NCBI GenBank assembly: GCA_016840025.1
Contig: JAEOTF010000052.1
Span: 1-16,835 of the forward strand
Direction: 5' to 3'
Length of the DNA stretch: 16,835 bases
Origin: Candidatus Hodarchaeota archaeon
GTDB lineage: Archaea; Asgardarchaeota; Heimdallarchaeia; Hodarchaeales; YT1-039
Of this stretch, positions 1 through 7,968 are shown piece after piece; position 1 is the stretch's first letter; every line of letters starts with the position of its first letter. Below the pieces are notes generated by a model. The model did no database searches and was not told the origin of the DNA. It saw only the letters and a list, made by a program, of their open reading frames with translations. A program made the translations under genes and the position numbers.

Positions 1-633
1 AATCTAAGAATCGCTTTAAGAGAATTAAAAAGAATAAAAAGTCAATTAGAGCTACCAGATGACACCGCGCAGGCAGCGGCACTAATATATCGTAAATCAC
101 TGAAGGAGAACCTTGTTCGGGGACGAACAATAGACGGAATGATTGCAGCTTCAATGTATCTTGCATGTCGTCGAATGGGTCTTCCCCAAACACTAAAAGA
201 CATCGCTCAAGTTGCAAATGTACATATCAAAGAATTAGGGCGATGTGTACGTATTCTTATTAGCGAATTAGATTTGAAACCATCTCAAACTGACCTTCCT
301 TCTCTTATCCATCGTCTGGCCGAAGAACTTGATATGACAATGTATACACGCAGTGTAGCCGTTGAAATTTTGCGAGAAGCGAAAGGCTCTGGCATTACAG
401 TAGGCAAAAATCCTATGAGTATGGCAGCCGCAGCTCTTTATATAGCAGGAGTACGAACTGGAGAACGCCGAACCCAACAACAAGTAGCAAAAGCAGCGAA
501 AACCACTCCTGTAACAATAAGAAATCGATTCAAAGAATTAGTTCATGCATTAAAAATAGAAAATGTAGAAGTAAAACGGGGTGCAGCAGCAATCCCTGTC
601 TATGCTACTGATCCCCTTCAGTTTCAGCAATAA
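1..633 (+). CDS. tfb: Transcription initiation factor TFB (TFIIB homologue), C-terminal part, 5' end outside window
   Basis: TFB binds the TBP-TATA complex and recruits archaeal RNA polymerase. The frame is open from base 1, so the first ATG inside the window (139) is an internal Met, not the start. The 210 visible residues cover two cyclin-type repeats. Repeat one runs from about residue 10 to 92 and includes the RKSLKENLVRGRTIDGMIAA and YLACRRMG stretches, which are characteristic of TFB. Repeat two runs from about 100 to 200 and includes AAAALYIAG and the helix-turn-helix-like TRTQQQVAKAAKTTPVTIRNR region, which in this family contacts the BRE. The N-terminal zinc ribbon and B-finger lie before the window. 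The pyrimidine tract just after the stop is the likely termination site. Identity is secure; which TFB paralogue this is cannot be told. Confidence 0.96.
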   Translation, partial: NLRIALRELKRIKSQLELPDDTAQAAALIYRKSLKENLVRGRTIDGMIAASMYLACRRMGLPQTLKDIAQVANVHIKELGRCVRILISELDLKPSQTDLPSLIHRLAEELDMTMYTRSVAVEILREAKGSGITVGKNPMSMAAAALYIAGVRTGERRTQQQVAKAAKTTPVTIRNRFKELVHALKIENVEVKRGAAAIPVYATDPLQFQQ

Positions 634-652
634 GCTACAATCAATAATCAAA

Positions 653-673
653 TTTTCCCCCTTTTTTCATTTT
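653..673 (+). terminator. Oligo-T tract after tfb
   Basis: TTTT, CCCCC, TTTTTT and ATTTT runs lie 20-40 bases after the tfb stop codon on the coding strand. Archaeal RNA polymerase commonly terminates at such U-rich tracts without a hairpin. This is inferred from composition and position only. Confidence 0.45.
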
Positions 674-717
674 ACTAACCCCATAATTCTGTACTGCATA
701 GTAATCGGTAATATTTG

Positions 718-729
718 AAAGCTTAAATA
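718..729 (+). promoter_or_regulatory. BRE/TATA-like element before the small zinc-ribbon frame
   Basis: The sequence GAAAGCTTAAATA resembles a purine-rich BRE followed by an archaeal TATA box. It lies about 50 bases before the GTG at 776, so transcription would start near 750. The element suggests that the small frame was, or still is, a separate transcription unit from tfb. Confidence 0.35.
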
Positions 730-775
730 GAAATAAAGAAATCTCCACTTTCAAGATTAAAAATAGGTGCTTAAA

Positions 776-899
776 GTGAAATGTCCATATTGTCGTCAAG
801 CATTCGAAATAAAAAAAATCAATTGCTATGAGAACCTTTGTAGCTGTAAGCTGTCCTTATTGTGACGTGTTTTTAACTGGTGCTTTCAGACCAAATTAA
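776..899 (+). pseudogene. Small CPYC/CPYC zinc-ribbon protein broken by a frameshift
   Basis: A GTG at 776 opens a frame that begins VKCPYCRQAFEIKKI and stops at 863-865. A second frame, open from the ATG at 828 to the stop at 897-899, carries VSCPYCDVFL. Each frame holds one CPYC knuckle. Joined by a single frameshift between about 824 and 851, they would make a protein of about 40 residues with the two CxxC pairs about 20 residues apart, the usual geometry of a zinc ribbon. A TATA-like element lies upstream. It may be a decayed gene, a sequencing or assembly indel, or two overlapping short frames. No specific function can be assigned. Confidence 0.4.
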
Positions 900-933
900 A
901 GTAGAATGTTGGCAAATCTAGAGAAGCTTAAGT

Positions 934-3693
934 TTAGTTAGCCACGATAATTAAACAGAATCCATTAACTTTTGAAATGGAAACAACGGATTTTTTTCCA
1001 CCAGCGGACTGAAGAATAATAACGGGACCTTTCGCGGGGTTCAAACGTGATCTTAATTGTTCATGACCTGTCTCATTTAGACGGCGGAGAAATTTTTCTA
1101 CATCTGTGATTGGAATTTTTTCTACGCGTATAGTTCGTGAAAATGACCGGAACTCTGGATCGTATTTTACATCGCGTATTAAGATGTCTTCTAGAATGTC
1201 TTCGGGGAGGTTGGGTGATGGCTGCTTCTCAAGAGTTTCCAAAATAGCTTTAATTTTAATTGTGCTACATTTTACTGTAGATTCCTTAGGAGTAAGTTTT
1301 CGTTGCTCTTGTAAGGTAGCAGTTTGAGTTCCAATAGGGGGTTTACCTGCAGCATCTCTAATTGTCTTAAATTCTTCTCCGCTGTCAGGTTCAATTAGGA
1401 ACTCTTCTATGATCTCTTGTTCAATTTCTGAAAGTTGTTGTTCTCTAATCTCTTCTTCCGATCCAAATGCTTCTGTTTTCTCTCTTTTTTCTATCTCTGG
1501 AAGTTCCCAAATCCATAGATTTTGCTTAGTGGGCGAGAAAAGAAGTTGTTTTCTAGCCAATCCAATGAGTCCATTCAAAGTTCTACTATAACTTAAGGAA
1601 GAGTCTAAGCGTGTGGTAGTCATCTGAATAATTTCTTCAAGGTATTGACCTTCTTGAGGAGAAATTCCTTGTTGAATTCTAAAAATATTATCCAAAACAA
1701 TTTTCTCGTCCTCTAAAAGGTCACCTTCTTGTTGAAAAATTCGTAATGGGCGCAAAAATCCTGTTCCTAAGTAAAGATCGGTAAGAGCGTGTGTATCTCT
1801 AAAAGGCTCAATTGATCCATAAAACCTTTTGAGATCGGTTTCAAATTGCCTTTCAAAGGCATAGACAAAATTTCGCAACCTACGCTCTAGTTCTTTACTT
1901 CCTGGACTTTTGAGAAGCAGTGCGGCGATGCTGAGCTCACCCTCACAACTCCAAATTAGGAAACCTTCCTCTTGGAGAATTCGGATTCGTGTTCGCCCTT
2001 TTATCTTTGGTGCTTTCCCGATTTCACCAAGAAGTGCCTTTAAAGCGGAAATTGAGCCTGCTATTAATTGAACTTCCACTTTGATAGCGCCTGTACCTTC
2101 ATCATAAAGACCAAGGCCAGTACTTTTACTCATTACTATAATATGCAATATTTTTAAGGCGTCATCGAGTGTTTGAACAGTTGGTGATTCTACAGAAGAG
2201 AAACCAACGGGGAAAGCTGATGGCATATCTTCTTCCTCTATTGGAGATTCAAGCTCTTCTTCCCCTATTGGGGATTCAAGAGGTTCAAAGGTCTGTTGAA
2301 TGTCAGGAGGCATTTGATCAACTCTAGGATCGACATGTTTTGTCTGACGAGGTCGAACCTTTATCAGAATAGGATGACTAGCAATAGAAGTCTCTCCCAC
2401 TATGACAGCCTCACCTTTCTCAAGTCGGGGGAGTTTTTGGATGATACTATTATCAACTGCTTCCATTCGTTTTATTTTGGCTAGGTCTGCATCATTTTTA
2501 ATTCTTAGGGCGATCAACGTGTTGAGGTTGGCTATTACCTCGCCATCTATATCTTTTGGTCTTTGAGTAACCAGAATTTCGTGAATACCATATTTACGCC
2601 CCTCTCGAGCCAGTACTTCGAGTATTGATTTTGAACCATCTTTCCCCGAATAACGATGTGCCTCCTCTATTACTAGGATCACATCTGCTTCGAGCTCAGT
2701 TCCACTTGTTGTTTTTTCTTTATACAATTGATAGCAGATGTCTTTCACAATGATACTGCGAATCCAATCGTCATCTATTTGATCAAGGGAAACGATTAAT
2801 GCATTACCGGCTATTAATAACTTTTTAAGAGGAACAGGGGTGATGGGACGGTATAAACCAGTGGCTTCCAAACTTCTTAGCCGGCTCATGATGCCTTGTT
2901 TTGAGGAAGGATGAATTCGATCTGTATCTTCTTCAATCTCCTCAATTAATTCATTTAATGGTGTTTCTGCCTTTAAAATACTCACTAGCGCAGTATTTTG
3001 AGAAGGAGTAAGTTCTAGTAGATATTTTAGTCGATTAAGATCAAATTTATTGGATAAAACTAATTCTTTTGGGTTTAATACGCTTATTTTTTCCCAAAGC
3101 CCCTTCGTTTCAAGGTTATATTTTGCTAATTCACCTTCAACAGATTCAGGATTTTTATATGCTAACCCCCAGTACTCTGCACTAACGTCAAAAATGATAA
3201 CCGCTTTGTTTGGATTCTTCTGAAGCAACTCTTCAAGTAATACACCTACGCAATACGATTTCCCAGCTCCAGTTGTTGCTGCTACTAAAGCATGACGAGA
3301 AATAATATTTGGCTGAAGGTTAAATGGTTCTCCATCTACAATTTCACCGAGGCATAAACCGTTAGGTTTATCATAAGAAAGAGCAGATGAAACAAGACCT
3401 TTAGGAGGAGAAATGATCTTTGAACTAATAGTTGGTGGGATACGGCAACGAACAAGCTTACCTGCCTTATTGAGCTCTCCCAGAATATTAATCTTACCTT
3501 TATGTGACCCCTTTGAATGAATAAGTTGAGTAACTACACCAAGTAATTGTCTTTCTGTTTCTTCAACAATCAATACATAGTCATCTTCTATAAGTCCTTG
3601 TCTAAGAGCTTCAAAACTTATTTCTTGGGAACTACTTTGCTCAATCTGCCCAATAGAATCCGATTCACTCAATCTAGTCACATCAAAGAACAA
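934..3693 (-). CDS. HerA/DUF87-type ATPase with a long C-terminal extension containing a longin-like segment
   Basis: HerA-type enzymes are hexameric DNA-translocating ATPases of the FtsK-HerA class, best known with the nuclease NurA in DNA end resection. Residues 1-110 fit a HAS-barrel. Residues 130-440 are the ATPase: Walker A ATTGAGKS at 139-146, Walker B VILVIEEAH at 338-346, and the conserved VTQRP at 375-379. An acidic linker with a short repeat (ESPIGEEELESPIEEED, about 473-489) follows. From about 512 to 632 there is a longin-like segment: a KILHIIVMSKSTGLGLYD opening strand, a small helix rich in Ala/Leu, then RRLRNFVYAFERQFETDLKR. Residues 650-919 are not recognised. HerA proteins are usually about 500 residues, so the extra 420 are unusual. 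The first codon is TTG; GTG at 3681 is an alternative, and there is no upstream ATG in frame. No nurA gene is visible nearby. Confidence 0.85.
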   Translation of the reverse strand: MFFDVTRLSESDSIGQIEQSSSQEISFEALRQGLIEDDYVLIVEETERQLLGVVTQLIHSKGSHKGKINILGELNKAGKLVRCRIPPTISSKIISPPKGLVSSALSYDKPNGLCLGEIVDGEPFNLQPNIISRHALVAATTGAGKSYCVGVLLEELLQKNPNKAVIIFDVSAEYWGLAYKNPESVEGELAKYNLETKGLWEKISVLNPKELVLSNKFDLNRLKYLLELTPSQNTALVSILKAETPLNELIEEIEEDTDRIHPSSKQGIMSRLRSLEATGLYRPITPVPLKKLLIAGNALIVSLDQIDDDWIRSIIVKDICYQLYKEKTTSGTELEADVILVIEEAHRYSGKDGSKSILEVLAREGRKYGIHEILVTQRPKDIDGEVIANLNTLIALRIKNDADLAKIKRMEAVDNSIIQKLPRLEKGEAVIVGETSIASHPILIKVRPRQTKHVDPRVDQMPPDIQQTFEPLESPIGEEELESPIEEEDMPSAFPVGFSSVESPTVQTLDDALKILHIIVMSKSTGLGLYDEGTGAIKVEVQLIAGSISALKALLGEIGKAPKIKGRTRIRILQEEGFLIWSCEGELSIAALLLKSPGSKELERRLRNFVYAFERQFETDLKRFYGSIEPFRDTHALTDLYLGTGFLRPLRIFQQEGDLLEDEKIVLDNIFRIQQGISPQEGQYLEEIIQMTTTRLDSSLSYSRTLNGLIGLARKQLLFSPTKQNLWIWELPEIEKREKTEAFGSEEEIREQQLSEIEQEIIEEFLIEPDSGEEFKTIRDAAGKPPIGTQTATLQEQRKLTPKESTVKCSTIKIKAILETLEKQPSPNLPEDILEDILIRDVKYDPEFRSFSRTIRVEKIPITDVEKFLRRLNETGHEQLRSRLNPAKGPVIILQSAGGKKSVVSISKVNGFCLIIVAN
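2228..2282 (-). repeat. Imperfect tandem repeat in the acidic linker of the HerA-type gene
   Basis: Two near-identical copies of about 27 bases encode ESPIGEEEL and ESPIEEEDM. The copies differ by a few bases. The repeat lies exactly between the ATPase core and the longin-like segment, as expected of a flexible acidic linker that grew by slippage. Confidence 0.6.
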
Positions 3694-4051
3694 GTTTTTT
3701 ATTATCGTTAGTAAAAATACAGTAGAAAAAGTACTCCATTTAGACTGTAAAATGAGATTAAAATGAAGTAAAGTCCTTTTGTTAAGAAAAACGCTGTTAC
3801 TCGATTATTTCTCTTAAAATAAATTTAAATATTATAAAAAAAAGCTAAAAATTCCTTCTTTATGTGTTTTATTAACTTTGAGCTACATTTTATTCTAATA
3901 CTGATTAGAAATTAACTAAATACTATTAAACTCGGATTTAGAGCTTTTCCAATCCTTCAATTTTTAAAGAAAAAATCATGTTTTACATCTAATTCAATAA
4001 TGTATGAGCTTTTATTAGAAACGATTAACCATATAATAATAGAGAAATTCT
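3694..4051. other. AT-rich divergent intergenic region
   Basis: This 358-base gap separates the HerA-type gene (-) from the seven-helix protein gene (+). It holds TATA-like AT tracts, the clearest at 3821-3838 (TTTAAATA followed by TTATAAAAA). The sequence ATCGTTAGTA at 3704-3713 recurs exactly in the intergenic region at 13655-13664. No RNA gene or convincing small gene was seen; the frame at 4000-4194 overlaps the next gene out of frame and is a shadow. Confidence 0.5.
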
Positions 4052-4873
4052 ATGACTTTACATGCTTATCCATTAGTAGGTGTTTATCACATGGAAAATT
4101 TAGATCCCTGGATTACTGGTTATCACTTTTCTCAGATCTTATCAGGTATCTTATGCGGTATAGTGATGCTCTATTTGCTCATACTTTACCATAAACGAGG
4201 TATGTTACGGGTATTAGTAAAAGCATATTATGCCCAATTTCTTACCTTCTGCTTCGTTGTAATGGCAGCTATTCAGTTTCTAATACGGGGATTTGAAGGA
4301 TTGGATTATGATTATGATGGTGGTTCTCACGATCCCGTGTGGTGGTTTTTGGTGAAAATTAGCGTGGCTTTCCTAATATTCATCTACGTTTTACTACTGG
4401 TGGAATTATACGGAATTAAATTAAACAATCGCCTTGTGTGGTTGGGTGGAACCATCGGCATATTTATCTATGGCTCCATAAACGTATATTCAGAAGGTTT
4501 GCTTATTCTGACTGGTCTAATTCAAATGTCGGTAGCAGGTTTGTTCGGATGGCGTTTATATGCTAATGGAAAGGCAGAACGAAATGAATGGATTGCTCTA
4601 CGGAAAAAACGGGCATCATTAAGTATTACAGTGGCATTTTTTATTGAACTTATTCTCGCCCCAATGGCGCTTATAATTTTTGAACAAATGACGAATCCAC
4701 CTGCAGCTATAGTTTATTTTGTAGCTCTTTTGTTTATGATCCGTACAATAGTTAACCCCGCTGGAGGTGCAGCCTTTACTATTATGTGTGCGGATCCTGT
4801 GGTTCTTGTCCCATTAAAACAATCAGTCGATACCTCACCATCTAATATGCCTACTTTAGCTTCAAAGAGTTAG
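4052..4873 (+). CDS. Orphan seven-helix integral membrane protein
   Basis: I do not recognise this family. The 273-residue product has about seven hydrophobic helices, near residues 28-47, 61-80, 95-119, 128-143, 148-170, 188-210 and 217-235. They are linked by short loops. The loop between helices 2 and 3 is acidic and aromatic (GLDYDYDGGSHDPVWW), and the loop between helices 5 and 6 is strongly basic (NGKAERNEWIALRKKRA). By the positive-inside rule the latter is cytoplasmic. The tail after about 245 is polar. There is no Lys in the middle of the last helix that would mark a retinal protein. An ATG at 4091 (MENLDPW) is an alternative start and would not change the helix count. The stop codon lies in the stem of a terminator hairpin. 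A sensor or transporter role is possible, but nothing visible decides it. Confidence 0.75.
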   Translation: MTLHAYPLVGVYHMENLDPWITGYHFSQILSGILCGIVMLYLLILYHKRGMLRVLVKAYYAQFLTFCFVVMAAIQFLIRGFEGLDYDYDGGSHDPVWWFLVKISVAFLIFIYVLLLVELYGIKLNNRLVWLGGTIGIFIYGSINVYSEGLLILTGLIQMSVAGLFGWRLYANGKAERNEWIALRKKRASLSITVAFFIELILAPMALIIFEQMTNPPAAIVYFVALLFMIRTIVNPAGGAAFTIMCADPVVLVPLKQSVDTSPSNMPTLASKS

Positions 4874-4899
4874 GATCAACCCAACGGAGATCCTATTTT
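4871..4899 (+). terminator. Hairpin terminator overlapping the stop codon
   Basis: TAGGATC at 4871-4877 pairs perfectly with GATCCTA at 4889-4895 across an 11-base loop. TTTT at 4896-4899 and a further TTTTT near 4907 follow. The stop codon is the first three bases of the stem. The gene that follows runs toward it, so this site separates convergent transcripts. Confidence 0.65.
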
Positions 4900-5113
4900 C
4901 CATCCTTTTTATTTGAGTGAGTTTCATTTGTCAGGATCTTGTTGAACTTCAATAAAAGCGTAAGAACACAAAGAACCATTTCCCTAATTTATTAGTCTGA
5001 ATCCAAATTCTGCACCTAATTGAATCATCCCATTACACGCAAATCGTGAGTATTTTAGGGTGTTATAAAGCTTATAATGAATTCAACTATTATAATAATG
5101 AAGATGGCGGTAA

Positions 5114-6202
5114 TTAAAACGCATACTTTTTCCTATCTTTCCATGCAACTAAGTTAATTTTCATACGTTGGAGAAATGGTAATCTTCGTATCTTATAGAA
5201 ATCAAGGAAATTCGAGAGTGTTATTTCTGCTGGGTAGCGTGCAAATATTTTATTAAGCCCGTCATTTTTTAATCGATCAAAAAGAGCTCTTCGTCTAAGT
5301 TGTATTTCTATATAAGATTGTAATGCAGGTCTCCATAGGCTATCAAAAGATCTCTGTTCAATTATTGCTTTTGCAGCATAATATGCAGACCCCATTGCTA
5401 ATGCCATTCCAAACCCCCATAAGGCATCCATAAATCCCCCAGTTTCACCAATATAAAAACACCCCTTCTTTTCAGCTGTATTCGTTTTTCCAATTGCTCC
5501 TCGCCCAGAATAGCTATATAGGCGCGTTGCTCCATCTATAACGTTTTTAATTGGTGGAAATTCTTTAACTCCCCTTTCATATCGTTCTCGTAGTGAATTA
5601 TAATATTCTGGCCACAAACAGCAGCTTATCACCATCGCCTTCTTTCCCCCAGCAGGTATTGCATACATATATGCACCAGGAGAATATTCTTGATTATTAC
5701 AGATAATTATCTCTTCCTGATTCAAATTTGTATCATCAAACAATGCGCCGATCCCGCGTCCGTTAGTTCTAAAGGCGCCTGTAGCCAATATGTCCACTTC
5801 AAACGGTTTTTTTGGGGAATTAAATTCAATTTTAACTCCTGCTTCCCGCGCAGAATTCGCGAGTTGGCTTTCTATCGAATGTTCTCTCGTACTTCGTTCT
5901 ACAACAAACATAACTGGCTTATCATGATTGGTGACTATATTTTCCTGTAAATTTGGAGAATACCGTCGGATTCTCTTCAATGACACAACTTCTTTTACAG
6001 AAACCCCATAATTCGATGTTAACTCTTGGAGATTGTTAAAGTCGTATTTCTTCTCAAACCAATTGTAAAATCCTTGATAATCAGGTCTTTTTCTTCCAAT
6101 TCTGTTCCTTTTTTCGTATACTATGACTTCTTTTTCCTGCTTTGCCAAATTTATTGCACAAGTAAGACCTGCAATTCCAGCGCCTGCTATCTTAACTACC
6201 AT
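5114..6202 (-). CDS. Geranylgeranyl-reductase-family FAD-dependent oxidoreductase
   Basis: This family of FAD enzymes reduces isoprenoid double bonds, for example in archaeal membrane lipids or quinone tails; related members have other substrates. Numbering from the ATG at 6202, the dinucleotide fold GAGIAG is at 7-12, with Glu30 ending the second strand (VYEK) as the likely ribose ligand. A segment PGAYMYAIPAGG at about 176 corresponds to the substrate-side motif of the family. GETGGFMDALWGFGM at 252-266 is the second FAD motif, where the usual GD is replaced by GE. The product has 362 residues, slightly short for the family (about 390-450). A GTG lies two codons upstream, but AGAGG sits 8 bases before the ATG, so the ATG is preferred. 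The gene is transcribed alone, behind its own TATA-like box. The family is clear; the substrate is not. Confidence 0.8.
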   Translation of the reverse strand: MVVKIAGAGIAGLTCAINLAKQEKEVIVYEKRNRIGRKRPDYQGFYNWFEKKYDFNNLQELTSNYGVSVKEVVSLKRIRRYSPNLQENIVTNHDKPVMFVVERSTREHSIESQLANSAREAGVKIEFNSPKKPFEVDILATGAFRTNGRGIGALFDDTNLNQEEIIICNNQEYSPGAYMYAIPAGGKKAMVISCCLWPEYYNSLRERYERGVKEFPPIKNVIDGATRLYSYSGRGAIGKTNTAEKKGCFYIGETGGFMDALWGFGMALAMGSAYYAAKAIIEQRSFDSLWRPALQSYIEIQLRRRALFDRLKNDGLNKIFARYPAEITLSNFLDFYKIRRLPFLQRMKINLVAWKDRKKYAF

Positions 6203-6258
6203 ATACACAGCCTCTAATTTATTTTCTCATCTTTCTTAGGTTTTTATGAATCTCAATC

Positions 6259-6271
6259 TTTTTTTATATAG
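6259..6271 (-). promoter_or_regulatory. TATA box of the geranylgeranyl-reductase-type gene
   Basis: On the minus strand CTATATAAAAAAA is a close match to the archaeal TATA box. It predicts a start near 6240, giving a leader of about 38 bases that contains the AGAGG ribosome-binding site. Confidence 0.55.
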
Positions 6272-6289
6272 TTGAAACTGCTCAAAGTC

Positions 6290-6314
6290 AAGGAAATCAC
6301 CTTACCATTTCCTT
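6290..6314. repeat. Perfect 8-bp inverted repeat between trxB and the flavoprotein gene
   Basis: AAGGAAAT at 6290-6297 and ATTTCCTT at 6307-6314 flank a 9-base loop. It lies just upstream of the TATA box of the flavoprotein gene and downstream of trxB. It could be an operator for the downstream gene or part of the end of the trxB transcript; the T-run lies on the plus-strand side, so it is not a good trxB terminator. The rest of the 6203-6530 gap is AT-rich with no visible gene. Confidence 0.4.
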
Positions 6315-6530
6315 TTGGCTCAAATATTTTCAAATAAATATCAACAAAGCCACATTTGGCACTATATGGAAAACGAACGAAAACTCTTCCAATTACATAA
6401 ATCTAACTTCTACTAATCCAATTTGCTTTTGAATTTTTATACCTCTAAAATTTCAGGTTGATACCATTTTGCTAAGAGAATTGCTAATTGTTAGTTATTT
6501 CTCTTGACAGAGTCTTAAGATTGGAGAATA

Positions 6531-7481
6531 TTATGAGCTTTCGTTTTTACCTATCTCACCTTTGCCGTACCAACCGCCTTTAATGTATAAATAAGCATTA
6601 ACAGTTGCTGTAGCTCCATCACCTACTGCTACGCAAGTTTGGAGAACTCCACCCTTAAGATCGCCTACTGCATAAATTCCTGGCTTATTAGTCATCAGGT
6701 TCTGATCTACAACAATAAAGCCTTTGTTGTCTACATTGATCCCCGCTTCCTTGGCTAAGGCACTTTGTGGTTCTTCTCCTATGGCCACAAACACACCTTT
6801 AACACGTAGTTTACTTTCTTCATCTGTTTTAACATTTTTTAATTGTAGACGTGAAACAACCTCATTCTTCCCTTCAATTGCGCTAGCTACGGTATCCCAA
6901 TGAAAGATCACTCCTGATTTCATCAAATCTTCCTGAAGGGCTTTTTCAGCACGCATTTCATCTCGACGATGGATAAGATGAACTTCTCTGGCAAGTGATA
7001 CAAGATAAAGTGCTTCTATAGCAGCAGTATTACCTCCACCAATAACTGCGACTTTTTTACCTTTGAAAAGTCCTCCGTCACACGTAGCACATTGACTAAC
7101 ACCCTTGCCGAAATATTCATCTTCTCCAGGTATTCCAAGCTTTTTATGCTCAGAACCTGTGGCAAGAATAATTGCGCGAGCCTTATAATCAGTATTAGCA
7201 GTAGTAACTATCATGTTATCGGGATCTATGCTAGTAACAGGTTCTAACTCATGTATGGTTGCGCCAGTATGTAAAGCATGTTCTTTCATTTTATCCATTA
7301 GTTCTATTCCTTTGATTTCCTTGAATCCAGGGTAATTTTCAACTAGAGGCGCAATAGCAGTGAGTCCGCCCGCTGTTACTGCTTCTAATATTATTGTACG
7401 AAGACCTGCTCGAGCACCATAGATTCCTGCAGATAAGCCACCTGCTCCTGCTCCAATAATAACTAAATCCCATTCTTCCAT
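6531..7481 (-). CDS. trxB: Thioredoxin-disulfide reductase (NADPH, FAD)
   Basis: The enzyme passes electrons from NADPH through FAD to a redox-active disulfide, keeping thioredoxin-type proteins reduced in the cytoplasm. Numbering from the ATG at 7481, the FAD motif GAGAGG is at 10-15, the redox centre CATC is at 131-134 and followed by DGG, and the NAD(P) fold GGGNTA is at 148-153. HRRDEMRA at 171-178 is the basic motif that selects NADPH, and the second FAD motif GDLKGG is at 273-278. At 316 residues it has the normal length. A GTG sits four codons upstream (7493), but AGGTG overlaps it and lies 9 bases before the ATG, so the ATG is the better start. No thioredoxin gene lies in the window. 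Confidence 0.95.
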   Translation of the reverse strand: MEEWDLVIIGAGAGGLSAGIYGARAGLRTIILEAVTAGGLTAIAPLVENYPGFKEIKGIELMDKMKEHALHTGATIHELEPVTSIDPDNMIVTTANTDYKARAIILATGSEHKKLGIPGEDEYFGKGVSQCATCDGGLFKGKKVAVIGGGNTAAIEALYLVSLAREVHLIHRRDEMRAEKALQEDLMKSGVIFHWDTVASAIEGKNEVVSRLQLKNVKTDEESKLRVKGVFVAIGEEPQSALAKEAGINVDNKGFIVVDQNLMTNKPGIYAVGDLKGGVLQTCVAVGDGATATVNAYLYIKGGWYGKGEIGKNESS

Positions 7482-7543
7482 GAGTATGGACACCTATGTT
7501 TCTTTTTCTTCTTTTCTTTGTCGTTTTTTATGAATTCTAACAC

Positions 7544-7558
7544 TATTTTATATTCTTC
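7544..7558 (-). promoter_or_regulatory. BRE/TATA of trxB
   Basis: On the minus strand the sequence reads AAGAATATAAAATAG: a purine-rich BRE-like stretch followed by ATATAAAA. Transcription would start near 7525, giving a leader of about 45 bases with the AGGTG site before the ATG. Confidence 0.55.
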
Positions 7559-7968
7559 TTAAAACTAACATTTTAGATTTTTCATCTTGGATGGAGTTAG
7601 ATAAGTGCCTATTCCTATAAATTTTTTTGGACATAATTTCTTGACTTTAATCTTATAATGGCAATTTTAAGGGTTTTTGCGAATTTTGAAGCTAATAACG
7701 AATAGTTGGCTAATTCGCAGGTCAAAATTGTGCTATTAGTCTATAAAGAACACCTTTGGTAATTTTGATGATATGAACTATACCGACATAAAACAACTTT
7801 AAGAATCCGTTAAGAATCTAAGAAGAAGATAAAAATCCGAAAAGCTAGCATAACAATACACTACCCCTTTACCTTCCCCAATAAGATACCTAGCTCTAGA
7901 ATCTTAGTAAAGCAGAGTATTTCACAGGCCAGCTTTGTGAACTCCAGAACAATCTGTGTGTGGACAAA
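7559..7968. other. Intergenic region between trxB and the Arf-like gene
   Basis: No gene is visible in these 410 bases. TTAAGAATC occurs twice about 10 bases apart near 7799-7816, followed by AAGAAGATAAAAA near 7821-7834. This could be a BRE/TATA for the GTPase gene with a leader of roughly 110 bases. A pyrimidine-rich stretch lies at about 7860-7880. The promoter reading is weak. Confidence 0.35.

Noticed and set aside
4000..4194. 64-codon open frame before the seven-helix gene
   Set aside because: It overlaps the longer membrane-protein frame out of phase and its sequence shows no domain or sensible composition.
7766..7800. TGATGA resembling the C box of a C/D guide RNA
   Set aside because: No CTGA D box or paired D'/C' boxes follow at a suitable distance; only CCGA is present.
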